Source: Emydura subglobosa
Lineage: Eukaryota; Chordata; Testudines; Chelidae
Length of the DNA stretch: 64,000 nucleotides
NCBI GenBank assembly: GCA_007922225.1
Contig: ML679960.1
Location: 8,348,844-8,412,843, forward strand
Reading direction: 5' to 3'
Positions 37,331-49,475 of the stretch are shown here, one piece after another. The notes beneath the pieces were generated by a model. It did no database searches and was not told the origin of the DNA. It was given only the letters and a program-made list of their open reading frames with translations. A program made the position numbers and the translations under genes. The first letter of the stretch is position 1; each line of letters begins with the position of its first letter.

Positions 37331-40300
37331 TGGATGCCACTGAAGAACCTAAGGTAGACAGAAAAAACTGCCATCAACAAACAACAGTGAGTTATGATTT
37401 TTGCCACTGCTCTTTGCTAAGAGTTTTGTATACAGTTAACTTACGCTAAAACATCCTATTAGTTTTGCTATGCATTCCCCATCCCACTTTTTTGCCTCAT
37501 TCTCATGCTTTTGTGTGTGTGTGGTGGTAAAGACCGCCCCTTTACCAAAGGATGTGGCCACATACTGTACAGTGCATAGCAAAATGGAGCCCTGGCTTGG
37601 TCGATGCTTTTGGCAACTGTTGCAACATAAACATTAAATAACAATGTCAATAAGGTGATGTGCAGATAAATGGAATTGCAATGTACACATCTTCAGTGTG
37701 AGAAACAATTTGGAACAGTTTCACTTATATCTGACCTCAAAAACAGTACGTTCCATAGCGGACGTGTTAAAAACAAAGATATTTTACCATTTCTGCAACT
37801 ATTTTTTTCTAAATATTCCCAGTTGGGGTATCTTCTCATCCTGCCTTAACAAAAGACTTGAAAATGAAGTACTCAGTGTTTTGAAGGATAAAGCCAACGA
37901 ATAAGAGACTTTGGAAAATAATGCCAAGAAAGCTACCTTATTCCATCAGTGATTTGACATATTTCATTTATCCTGGTTATAAATAATATAGCTTTACATA
38001 AACGTGAACTCCTCTCCCTTAGTAAGTTTCTTCTAAAAAGAACTACAAAACCCAAGAAATTAGCAAAGGGTGGCCATGGCTGACTACATTTTGAGTAAGA
38101 CACCATTAATCTTCATTAAAAAGATGATGAGGCAAGCAGAAATGTCTTAGTAAGTTTTCTTCTGATGAACCAAGGCTGAGAAGACATCTAGCTTATCAGT
38201 ACCAGCGGCCACAGCCATCTAGTGAAACGCTGGTTAACACCCTTATCTCTCCCAGTCCGTGTCTCAGAACTATAATTAGCTCCTTTTATTCTGCTGTCAA
38301 AAGATTTGTTTTCACTTATCTAATATAAGTAATTTATACAAAGAAAAAATGTAATAGGAAGAAAAATAAGAATGTGTTTAAAATACGAGTGGGTGATCGT
38401 GGGGAAACAAATGACTGCTGCATTTCATTTTTGTATATCCTACATCAAGGAACATTTTAAACTTTATAAAATAAATATGTAAATTCTACTGAAAAACTTA
38501 AAGTTGGAGGAAAAAATTACATTGTATAAATTTAGTAAGGTAACTGCTATGTAGCTGTTGGGGCGGGGGATTGTTTGTTTTGGTACCGAGACCAGCAATG
38601 ATGCACAGTGAACTGCACTTACTGTCATATGTTTTCTATTGGTATTACAATTATTATCTGAGAGACAAAGGCGTGTGTATGAGAGAGAGCTACTCATTGA
38701 TATTAACAATCCCTCACAACAAACGCAGTGCTTGATGCTGAGATGACAGTCTCAATATCTTCTTTTTTTAAAGACATGGTTGTGCTTTTAGATATGAGGG
38801 ATACATAACTATTGCAGACACAAGTACAGAGAGATGCTATGCAAGACACAGCACAAATCTAAAATCAAAATATAGCCGTTAATTTTTGTGAGATTTTTTC
38901 TCTGAAGAATGCATTGGAAGAGATTTAGATAACTATGTGGAACCACATATTACAAATTCATTAGCTATTGTTTGTTCTTTGAAAGATCTCAGTCAGGATC
39001 AAGGACTGAACAGCTAAATGATCTAAGGACAAAGAAGGCTTCCTGAGTTTTGGTAGTCATAGCAATTGATGCACCTGAGTGTAGCTATGTCAAAAGAGGT
39101 TGTAGGCTTGCCAGAGTTTACTTGTTTATTCCAGCAAAGACAACTGATTTAAATATTTGCCACTAAGAAAGTTCTAAATATCAGATAGACTGGGAGACTT
39201 CTGCCACCAAATGCAAATGTACTTTCAGAGTTGTTAACATAACAATGACAAAGATGCCATCGTTAGTACCACATGTAAAACATGCTCCCGACTACTGCAG
39301 TTCTAAAAATCATGGTATTTAAAATAAAGGAGGGGTGTTAGCTCACTGCCTATGCCAAATCCTAACTCAGATAACTGCATTCTGATTAAACTACCCCAGG
39401 CAGTTTCAATTTCGCGCAGTGTTGTTATACATGTTCCGAGTACTTTGTCCTTTTAGGTAGTTGCTATGTTCCACCCTAGAGTACATTTCAATGTAGGTGA
39501 AGTGATCTCTACATAATCTTTAACTTCCTAAAAGGAATGTTGTATGACTTAATTATTTCATGTTTGTAAGTGCTTTGAGAATATTGGATAAAAGGAACCA
39601 TACATCATTTGGGGTCTGATCTTTTGCTGGACAGTTTCTTAGTGTAACTGGAAACAGCAGCAGTGATAACAGAGGTACCTTGATTTCAGAAAACCTGCAA
39701 AGCCAGTGGAAGTATCCAACCTCTTTTGGCATGTCACCTTTTGCATTCATTCTCTTAAGCTGCTTAGAAGTACACCAAGTACATCTCCAATTTAAAAAAC
39801 AAAAAACAAACAAACAAAAAAAACCCATACACCACCACCACTAACACCATCCACTTTATCTCTATCTCCTTTTTGGGGAGATGGGGGTGGTGGTGAGGAA
39901 ATGCTGTTTTGGAGCTTTAACTCTCTGACTCTCCTGAGCAATTTTGCAGAATGACAGGGGCAAAATCTATAACCTCTCCCTGATGTTTCTTTTTTAAAGA
40001 GAAGTAACCATTTTGGTGTTCTAGCCACGTATCCTGCCTTTCCTCTTCTCTCTATCTTTCTTAAACAGCCACCAGTTCTGGCTCTGAGCTCACCTCAAAC
40101 ATACAAAATCTGTAAAAATATTCCAAATGAAGAAAACAGGTGAGCAATCATCATTTATTCCTGTGTTTGCTAGATAATTTGAAGTCACTGCAAATTAGGG
40201 GGTGATTTTCTTTTCCTTACTTGTTTTAGGCTTTTTCCTGACTGCAAAACTAATAGGAACGTAATTCAGGTTTGCAGTCAAAAGACAGTCTTACAAGGTG

Positions 40301-43164
40301 AATGACAGCTTCTAAGCTTTGAAGGGCTTGTTGCCTCCTTCACTGTAAAAAAGGAACAGTTCACTGCAGTTCAAATTAATGTTAGCAAGCTTATTTTCAG
40401 AAAGGCACATAACTCCTACATCAAAAGAAATCAGGCATACCAAAATTATACACAGAAAGTGTAAGGATACCTTTACATATTTTAACATATAAAGGTTCCA
40501 GACTCTCATGCAGATAACACCTAGGAGCTTTGTAAATAAATTATTTAGTCACTGTGTCTTTAAAAATGTTTTTAAAAAGAGTTATAGGCTGGTAGAGACA
40601 AAGGAAACTTTATAAAAAGCTAAGAGCATAAAAATGCAAACATTCAACAACATGTTAATCAGTTGCCAGTGTGCATCCAAATGAAAGGCCAGAAATAACA
40701 TGGATTTATTCAGTTGGACATTTCAGGTCTCTCTGCTATAGTTTAGAAAATATATTTTAAAGATTTGTTCACTAAAACATTGTGGCAGAGCCTTAAAATA
40801 TCCTGGTAACTCTTTTCTGATACAGCTGTAGGTCATTGCTTAAACAGGTTATTTGCTGCCCCCCCCCTTTTTTTTTTTAAATACTGGGTAGAATCTCTGT
40901 ATGTTTTAAACTAAATAATCAATTATCTAACAGTTTGTTTTCTGAACTTTTACAAGGAAGAGAACAAATACCCATCATGAGGAATGCAAAGCACTCCCTC
41001 ACAAGACCAAAGCAACCGTGCATGAAATTGAACTCAAAAAGAGCCAGCATTCCATGTGACTTCTTGGCTGACACATTTTAGATATTTATAGCTTTACGAA
41101 CGGGCCACTGGAGAAGAAATTGAAGCTCTTTCTAGCCAGGAAGGATTAATGAACATGTGCACCTGGTAATTACACTACTCCATCTTTCTGAAAGCCCTCA
41201 CACTGCCTCAATGGCAGAAACTATAATGAAAAGCCATTGAAAATATCAGTCTGCAATTCTACAAGTTATTTAAATACTAAAATTTAGACTCTCTCTTCAC
41301 ATTTTCCATAATCATGATAACAACATGAGTAGAATGAAAAGAATAATATATACATGCTTTCAGCTATTCATATTGTTACTTGACATGCCTCATTTGAAAT
41401 ATAAACCTCAGAAGATATGAATTCAGGTTTTAATTGAGTAAATACCCAGATAAGAAAATTCAGGTGAATAACTTTATCAAATGCTTTTTGAAATAATTGT
41501 AGGAGGAAATATCAGGCTAATGTCAAAAATACAATTACATAAAGACAGAAGTTCCACTAAGAACTAAACTTTAAAGTAAAGTTTATTGGAAAGCGAAATA
41601 ACAGAAGTCACTACTTGCTAACATATCTTTCTTTAAAAGAAAGTCTTTTGACTTATTTGTGAGTCAGAAACTTTACAAAAACTATGCATGATACTACAGA
41701 TATACAATTTTCTTGATGTTACCTAGATTCATTTGGAAAGTAAGCTTTCTTTAATCATCACATAATGATCAGAAGACATTGCAATTTCATATTGTACTGT
41801 AAGAAAAAATAAAGTTAGATAATAGTTCAAATGCCAGACAATATCTCTCCCTTTAGCTTCTTCCTCAGAATTCAAATGCACTTTGGAACATCAACATTTG
41901 TATTCTTCTATGTTGTGGCACCATGATATTTGATATTATATTAAAGCATAAACTAAGTAGCAAATTATATAAATGGATAATGCGGAGCACACAAAAGTCA
42001 AGACAGCATTACTATTTCAGGGTTTTTTTTAAGACAAAGTTTGAATTTCTCTCACAGTGAAAGTGCAACATGGGCAATGTAACATTAAAACTAAAAAGTT
42101 AATTACAGACCTAAATCATATACATCTAAATGGCTGTAAAAGAAGTCTCTTAAAACAACACCTTTAAGTGTAGTAAAAGATTCAAGCTTTTAAAATGGCC
42201 TGTTACTGTTAAAACTAGTGCTCCGTGATGGATTGTAGAAAAAGAAAACACTCCAATAGAGATAACTGTGCATGAAATACCCCCTACAGAGTATTCAACC
42301 AAATTAGCTGGAAGAGGGAGACTTCAAAAGCAGTAAGACTAGAGATGCTCAAAGCACCTTGCAGCTTTGGGCTGCTGGCCTTTACTGCTGTTTTTAATAC
42401 AATTAGGTTTAACTTGGGAGCAGAGAAATAATTAAGGGATATATTTCTGGAGCTCTTTGACAATCACATCATTTTGTCACAAGCTCTAAACTAGTCATTA
42501 CGATGATAACACTTATTCTAGCATTCTGATTTCAAGTAGAAAAGCATCCCCTCCCACCTATTGCTCACAGACTCCTGCATCAGAACAGAAGACTTAAAAT
42601 GTAGCCTGTGTAGCATTAAAGCTCCATTCACCTGACCAACAGATTCTCTCTCATGCATACACATGCTCACTCTCTTACCTTTCATAAGGTGTACAAAATC
42701 GGCTAAGTTCCCACGACTGATTTTAGTTCAGAGCATCCAGCAGTGCATCCGCACAAAGCTTTGCCATTGCTAGTGTGAAGAGAAAGAGCTGCTGGGATGC
42801 TGAATGGCACATCAGCCAACTTTGTGTGTAGCAATGGCTCTATGGAAAATCTGGACTGAAATTATGTTGGATTGTGGATTGGATTCCACTGCACACAGCA
42901 ACAGTGTGACAGAACAATAATCTAAAAATAGAAAATCATTTTTGATCAAGCTTGCCTGCAAAATACAAAATCAGCCTCTGGATTTTACCAAATAATTTCA
43001 GAATTATTGATCTAAAATATTTTGATTGCACTGTGTTGCTATAACATGCTGTCAGCGCAATAGCAAATATTTAAATATGGAGTTTATGAACTGTTTGCAT
43101 GGGAATACATAACTGAATGACTTGATAATTTCAGTTTGCATCATATAATCAGAAAAGGAATACA
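37331..43164. other. No gene seen over 5.8 kb
   Basis: AT-rich, with few recognisable repeats. It holds a C/T homopolymer junction at 40858-40878 and an A-rich tract near 39800. The relative lack of transposons fits unique sequence, possibly with conserved regulatory elements, but nothing specific can be supported from one genome. Confidence 0.4.
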
Positions 43165-44085
43165 TGTGACTCATACTATTATGTTCACCACTTTTACAAG
43201 ACAATAGCAAATTTTATACAAAGTATGCCTTGTGAGGTATCATTTGAAAAGTCATAATCTGCTGAATATCATTATCCTTTTGAAATATGTTTAGCAACAC
43301 TATATGTGAAGTTATGAGTGTCTATTGTGTGATTTGTTACTGAAATATGCTCTAGTTGTGGGTAACACTCATAAACCAGTTTTTCAGAGACAAAGACACA
43401 CTGGCCCCAGCCAGGTGTTAAAAGGCTATTAACTGCTTAGGCTGCCATTCTCCAGCAGGGGGAAGAGGTAAATAAGAAATGTACACTGCATCATAGGAAT
43501 GGTTCAGACCTTATGTCCAGAAGAGACTGATGCCTGCACCTCAGCTGGGGTAATCCTCAAGGGGGATGTAGAAATGTGAGACAGTGGCCTCCACCTCACC
43601 TATCTTCCTCTCATCTCTCTGCTCATGACATCAACGAATACCTGAAGGACACTGAAGTAAGGGTGAGTGTCCCAGGCTGAAGGGGGACCCAGCCTGTGAA
43701 ATTTACTGTAGCATATGGTGAGAAAACCTTTTGCTTTTAAGTTCACTTAGCTTGTTAAGTTAGGTATTAGCTTGCATTTTACTCTCTCTTTTTGTAACCA
43801 ATCCTGACTTTCATGCATTAGCACTCATAATCACTTAAAATCTATCTTTCTGTAGTTAATAAAGTTATCTTATTGTTTCATCTTAACCAGTGTGTTTAGA
43901 TTAGAGTGTGTGGGAAACTCTATTTGGGATAACAAGGCTGGTTCATTTACATTTTCCTTTAGTGAAAAGATGGGCTTTCAGTGAGCTTGTACTGTTCAGA
44001 AGGGTACTGAGCAGTACAAGATGCACATTCCTGGGGACAAGGCTGGGACTGGGAATTTACGGGTGATTGGTCAGAGTGCTCATGT
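43165..44085 (+). mobile_element. LTR-like element, plus strand
   Basis: Starts TGTGACTC. Its first ~100 bases align with the minus-strand start at 2365, sharing 'tacaaa.tatgccttgtga' and a following 'atcatt.aaaa'. AATAAA at 43858-43863 lies at nearly the same distance from the start as in the other copy. Downstream, 'aaccagtgtgtttagatt', 'aacaaggctggttcat' and 'ggacaaggctgggactggga' are strongly reminiscent of a frequent turtle LTR-like repeat. The right end is cut off at the DIRS junction near 44088, so terminal CA is not seen. No internal coding sequence. Confidence 0.6.
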
Positions 44086-44087
44086 AT

Positions 44088-44290
44088 TTAGCTGATAGTC
44101 CACCAGGTAAGTAATGAGCGGCCCAGATCGGAACAGTCAAGGTGGTCAATATGGGGCCTGCAGACCCAGAGGATCCACAGTTGTAGGCAGTGCATATGGA
44201 GGCATGTGTTTGACGTCACATAGGTGTAGGCTGCCATGTCACTGAAGAGACAGAGACAGTGGTGCATAATCGAGCACAGGTTGCGGCATA
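44088..44290 (-). pseudogene. DIRS RT/RNase H-side remnant
   Basis: The minus-strand frame reads DMAAYTYVTSNTCLHMH, then LQLWILWVCRPHIDHL, then SLLTWWT. This is the pattern HMAA-TYV--HARLHMRPLQ---LTWWT that I recognise from the region after the RT palm in DIRS elements. It contains no catalytic triad by itself. In the element's sense it should follow the RT amino-terminal part, which instead lies next to it in the opposite orientation. Confidence 0.7.
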
Positions 44291-44399
44291 GTGCCCTGGT
44301 GCCCACACTCCTAGCACCCACGACCATCAGCCACCTCCGTTGCCATGTATCACCACCAGCAGAAGACCCAATGTTGATGCGACGGTTGAGAGCTGTGAA

Positions 44400-44808
44400 C
44401 CCCGCTGTCACTGCCTGCAGCCCCTTCTGCCATCTTTGGGGGCTGTCTTGCCCTATTCACCCACCATTGGGGCAAGATCACCATGGATCAATGGGTATTG
44501 GAGATTGTACGACATGGCTATTCAATTGAATTTCTCACCTTTCCACCTCACTGCTCCCCCCGACTTGCTCCAGGGAGCTCGACCCACAATGCCCTTCTTC
44601 AACATAAGGCAAACTTCCTCCTCAGAAAGGGGCTATCAAATCTGTGACCACCCCTTTATTGGCATTGGCTTCTATTTCCCATACTTTCTCATCCCGAAAA
44701 AGGACAGGGCCTCCACCCTATCCTCAATCTCCACTTACTCAATAATTTCAACATGAAGACCAAGTTCCATATGGTGACGCTTGCTTCCATCATTCCCTCC
44801 CTCCCCTA
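44400..44808 (+). pseudogene. DIRS reverse transcriptase, N-terminal part, opposite orientation
   Basis: On plus, the frame around 44450-44535 reads ITMDQWVLEIVRHGYSIEF. After frameshifts it continues LLFPILSHPEK and HPILNLHLLNNFNMKTKFH (about 44665-44775), then MVTLASIIPSLP (ending near 44808). This is the amino-terminal fingers region of a DIRS RT, just before the palm. The catalytic palm block that should come next is absent: at 44810 the sequence jumps to material continuous with gag on minus. It is non-functional, with at least two frameshifts and one stop. Confidence 0.8.
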
Positions 44809-44912
44809 GGAGGCATGGTTCATAATCCTCTGATATGAAGACCTGGCTGGGTTCTTGGTACTTATTATAAGTGGGTTGGTATGGCAGGTATGGGCACTGC
44901 TGGAACTGCGGC

Positions 44913-46791
44913 TTAGATTGCTGACGGCAGGGGTGTAAATCCGAGGGACTGATGGGTTGCTCGCAAATCCTTCAGTGAATGTAGGGCCTTGTCTGTTTTT
45001 GTGCAGAACAGCTTGTCCTCATCGAAAAGGAGGTCCTGAATTGTAGATTGGACCACCCAGGGAAAACCAGATGACTGGAGCCACATGTCGCGTCTCATCA
45101 CCGCCTTTGTGGCCCAGGAATGGTAGGATGTATCTGCCGCATCCCCTGCAGCCTGGAGGCTGACCTTGGCCATCAGGCGGTACTCATCCAATAGGGCCTG
45201 GAACCACTGGCACTTGTTCTGTGAGATGTTCTCCAGGCACTCCACCAGCTTGGTATAACTATTGAAAACATACTTCTCCAGCAGAGAGTGATCATTAGAA
45301 ATGTGGAATTGAAGGGACATGGAGAGTTGAGTTTGCAGACTATGAGGTCCAGGCATTTCTTCACCTTTATCCAGGGCATAGAAGTAGTAGAACGCTGGCG
45401 TGCCCATTCACGACCAGCAAGGCCAGAGAAGGGGGTGAGAGTACAGAATGTCAGCCCCCTTAGCTGACAAGTACCACCTGCATTCCAACCTCTTCGGTGT
45501 GGGGCGCGTGACACCGGTCTGAGCCACACTGCTTGTGTGGGTTATAGAATGGCATCATGAATGGGCAGAGCTACACTTGTCAGGTGCTGGAGCTGAAGAA
45601 TGTCCAACAGCTGGTCCAGTTGTTTCTGGACCTCCTCCAGGGGAATGCCCAAGTTGAGGGCCACCCTCTGCAGCAGCTCCTGGTACTGATGGTGATCCTA
45701 AGACGGCAAGAAGGTCAGTGGGATCAGAGCATTGTCTAGAGAGAAAAAGGCCGCCGTTGGGCCGAGCAGTACTGGATCAAGCTCTGGATCCTCCTACAGG
45801 TACGGAGGGTGGGTACGGGTGGCAATAAGGGTCCCACATGAGCCAGTGGTGCCACAAGACACCACAGATATGGGTACCACACAGGCGGGACCAGAGCCTA
45901 GTGGGCTGGGAAAGGTGTGTGCTCAGGAGTTCACACTACACCAAGAGACCGGGGAAAAAGACAGCTCTTCTTCTGGGAAGCCCTCCAAGTCCAAATGAGC
46001 CTCTGGAAGTGGCACAGCTGTTGATGTGGGCTATACCATGACCGGTGGAGGAGTGGCTCATCCGCCAGTGTAGGTGGCCGGAGGGCCGAAAGAAATGGCA
46101 AGGGTGGGTACAGCAGCTCAAGGTGGGATGTGGGGATCAGCAGGTCCATCCAGCCCAGCATCGAGGGCACATCCCACTGTCTGCTGCTCAATAGATGGGT
46201 ATGCAGAGTGGAGCCCAGAGAATCCTGCCACAGCGGGTTGTCGGGACCCTGGTCATCGCAGAAGCCAGCAGTGCTGGTGGGTCTCTCTTTCGCTTTGCCT
46301 TTCCCCCTGCTTTAGGGGGTGGCCCAGCAGGGTCATTATACAACTGAGCCTGACTTGGGGAAGAAACTTTGTGCACAGTGTTTGCAACAGTGCTTGCGAC
46401 TGTTCTTGTGCTCTTTCACACTTCTCAGCAGTGCCGGTGGATCCCGATGTGAAGCTGAGGCTGGAGTGTTCACCGGCATTGATGGCCAGTACACTGTTGG
46501 CACCGACGGCCCGGGATCGGACTCTGCATGAGGTTGGAATGCCTGTACCATGAGGAACTTGCAGAGGCACAGAAGTTGAGCAACTCGGGTCCTTGACGGG
46601 AAGGACTTGCAGATGTCGCAGCGGGCGACAAAGTATATCTCGCTCAGGCAGCAGAGGCAATGTGTGTGCTCGTTGCTCATGGAGAATGAGCGAGGGCATG
46701 AGGCACAGCTCTTGAACCCCCAGAACATAGGGCATAATCCTCTGAAGGAGTCAGGAGAAGCCCCATATGGGGCTACTATATACACTAGCAA
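44913..46791 (-). pseudogene. DIRS gag-like protein, broken
   Basis: The capsid-like ORF1 of DIRS elements binds the element's RNA. The amino-terminal part (46791 leftwards) shows a cysteine-rich cluster at residues 29-61 (C29, C32, C45, C47, C48, C58, C61; 46607-46707), followed by basic residues. A second block (45407-44913) reads in good order: SLQFHISNDHSLLEKYVF, then KVSLQAAGDAADTSYHSWAT, MRRDMWLQSSGFPWVVQST and LLFDEDKLF. That is the conserved part of DIRS gag. Between the blocks the frame is broken in several places. Overlapping plus-strand frames here are shadows. Confidence 0.75.
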
Positions 46792-47072
46792 ACATATTTA
46801 CAGAAGTAAGAAGAAAAAAAGAAAACAGAGCTAACTGTCTACAATTCTCATAGCATGTATGAGTGTGCAGAGAAGATTCTGACTCCAACCAAGCGGTAAC
46901 AGGGAACTGAGGGCGTGTCACCCCGCATGGCCTCTTACATCCTTGCATGGTAATATTAGGCGGTCGCGCAGGTCAATGGACGCTGCCCATGAAAAACTTC
47001 TGGCTCCGGCACATGGTGCACAAGCGCACCCATCTTTGGGATACATATAGGGACCATCACTCAAAGAAGAAC

Positions 47073-48449
47073 ACAAGATACTAAGTATATTGTGTTTATT
47101 ACCATCATCAATATGGCATTAAATATTCTCCAATGTAATACTGTTCAGTATATTCATTCATTCCTAACAAGTTTGGAATTGCCCATCTATGTATTAGGTT
47201 TATGGAATTACTAGAATATTCAATTGATGGATGCTAAATTTTTATTTACATTAACTCTATAGATTAGATTTTCCCATTTATTTGACACAGGGAAATTTAA
47301 CAACAATAAAATAAAAATGTATCCTCTATCATATATCCTTTGACAAAGTAGTGTGCAGCATTATTTACACTTAACGACAGTGAATTCAAGATGGTAAAAA
47401 CACTGCTTGCTTGTAGCCATCGAGTTGGCATTAGGACAGAAATTTGAGGATAGAAACTGGATTCCAGGTGCCAGAATGGTAGGAGGCTGTATATGTCACT
47501 TAGCTGATGACTTCAGTTGGCAAGAGATAGGCTCTGGATCCACTGTTTGAACAGTATATCTCATTGCCAGAGAACCAGAATAGAATTTAGTCTGCAGAAG
47601 TGAGGGCAGGGAGAAGGGACATGTCTAATCACTGGCTAGGGCCTGTGTCCACATTTTTAGCAAATAGGATGTGTAAGACAGTATGGAACAGAGAAGAATA
47701 ATAATAAAAACTGGCAAGAAATCACAACAAAAGTCACCTTTCACAATTATCCAGTTATGTGTTTTCTGTATAAGAAAGACAACTCTGCTTAATGATAGCA
47801 AAGCTTCCATGGTCAGTTGTACTCCATTAAATTCCTATATAGTTTTTTGGCTCTGATTTGACCTAATCAAATAGCAGTAATTTGCAAGCAACCAGTCTCT
47901 AATGAGCTCACAAACAATAACACAGGTTGAAAAGGCAGATACACATCATTTTAGGGGTTTTTTTAAATTAATATTTTAAGATGTGCCACTTGAAAATGAG
48001 AACTTCAATATGCTTAGAAGAGATACAATCAGTACTAATTGTTTGCTAACACATGCAGAGAGTCATCCTCTGGTGACTGAAAAAGAAAAAACAATAAATT
48101 CTTCTTACACTCTATGTCTTTTTAATATAGTCAGTGCCTTATCATACTCTAACACATTCCTGTGAGAAGCTTTAGAAAACTAGCTAGAATGCTTGAAAAT
48201 ACTTTATCTGTCTTTCAGTCTTGTCTCCTTTCATTGTATTGTAATGAAAACATCTGTAATGTACTAAAAACTATATTGCAAATTTAGAAAAGTAAAATCT
48301 GAATATTTAATAAAAAGATGACCTCAGAGCAATAGCTCAAATATATTATGTAGTTATTAATTGCAGTGCTGGAAAAGTCATCAGTTATACATCATAGGTA
48401 AACAACTATATTTAAAGTGGGGGCTGTTGCTGGATATTTGTTTTGAAAT
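47073..48449. other. AT-rich DNA, no gene seen
   Basis: No recognisable repeat or coding region. Confidence 0.5.
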
Positions 48450-49127
48450 TTGGACTCATAGACTAAGGTCAGAAGGGACCATTATGATCATCTACTCTGA
48501 CCTCCTACACAACACAGGCTATAGAACCTCACCCACTCCCATAATAGATCACTAACCTATGACTGAGTTATTGAAGTCCTCAAATCCTGGTTTAAGGACC
48601 TCAAGATACAGAGAATTCACTAGCAAGTGACCCTGGCCCCATGCTGCAGAGGAAGACAAAAAAACCCCAGGCCTCTGCCAATGTGCCCTAGGAAAAATTC
48701 TCTCCTGACCCCAAATATGGTGACCAGCTAAACACTCAGCATGTGGGCAAGAGTCGCCAGCCAGAGACTCAGGAAAGAATTCTCTGAGGTAACTCAAAAC
48801 CCACCCCATCTAACATCCCATCACAGGCCATTGGGCATATTTACTGCTAATAGTCAAAGACCAGGTAATTGCAAATTAGGTTGTCCCATCATACCATCCC
48901 CTCCATATACTTAACAAACTTGAAGTCTTGAAGCCAGCTAGGTTTTTTTGCCTCCACTGCTCCTCTTGAGAGGCTGTCCCAGAACTTCACTCCTCTGATA
49001 GCTAGAAACCTATGCCTAATTTCAAGTCTAAACTTCCTGATGGCCAATTTATATCCATTTGTTCTTGTGTCCACATTGGTGCTGAACTTTAATAATTGCT
49101 CTCCCCCCCAGGTATTGGCTATCAGGG
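48450..49127 (-). mobile_element. CR1-L3-type LINE 3' region (minus strand)
   Basis: The left edge 'gactcatagactaaggtcag', then 'aagggaccattatgatcatc' and 'tctgacctcctac', is the reverse complement of the CR1-L3 3' end. The right part encodes, on minus, the ORF2 carboxy end (LAIRKFRLEIRHRFLAIRGV within 49155-48889). It is 5'-truncated and abuts an unrelated retroelement tail on the right. A good reference for comparing with 9283-10030. Confidence 0.85.
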
Positions 49128-49139
49128 AGTTTAGACTCA

Positions 49140-49475
49140 TATGCAAACTTAACACAATCAGACTGTGTCTGAATAGGGACTTGGAATGGTTATCTCATTA
49201 CAAGAAGTAATTGTCACTGTTCACACATTCTCACCTTCTAATCAACGGTTGTGAATAGGCCTCATCTACTCTAACTGAATTGACTTTGTTAGCACATGCC
49301 CTCCCTATTGTTGTTTCTTATCCTTGGATGTATATATATACCTCCTATCTGTGATTTTCACTTCATGAATCTGATGAAGTGGCTTGCAGCCCATGAAAGC
49401 TTATGCCCACAGAAATTTGTTAGTCTTTAATGTGCTACAGAAATCTTGTTGTTTTTCTTGTTTGGCTTTCTTCCA
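49140..49475 (+). mobile_element. Amniote retroelement 3' tail, class uncertain
   Basis: A short open tail (about 49143-49211) reads RLCLNRDLEWLSHYKK then stop. It is followed by a 3' region with 'aatctgatgaagtggcttgc', 'ccatgaaagcttatgccc', 'aatttgttagtctttaa' and a 'cttgttgtttttc' end. This arrangement is a common 3' tail in turtle and crocodile genomes. I suspect a Penelope-like or other endonuclease-bearing retroelement but cannot name it. The 'ctgatga...gaaa' stretch folds into a hairpin. Confidence 0.6.

Larger units (their letters stand above)
44088..47072 (-). mobile_element. DIRS retrotransposon, minus strand, rearranged and 3'-truncated
   Basis: The 5' tip on minus (47072 leftwards) reads 'gttcttctttgagtgatggt', a signature I associate with turtle DIRS termini. 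The gag region follows (46791-44913), then a segment carrying the start of the reverse transcriptase in the opposite orientation (about 44400-44808, plus). Last comes an RT/RNase H-side remnant back on minus (about 44290-44088). The tyrosine recombinase and methyltransferase-like regions that DIRS elements carry downstream are absent. The left end abuts the LTR-like repeat. Confidence 0.8.

Noticed and set aside
41030..41230. Possible conserved non-coding element or small exon
   Set aside because: Free of recognised repeats and moderately GC-rich, but without a second genome there is no evidence for constraint.
44236..44529. 97-codon plus-strand open frame
   Set aside because: Its first part is the complement of the DIRS RNase H-side remnant, and its end reads the RT segment out of frame.
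45557..46834. Several plus-strand frames (60-159 codons)
   Set aside because: They lie opposite the minus-strand DIRS gag remnant, which has recognisable family motifs. The plus frames do not.
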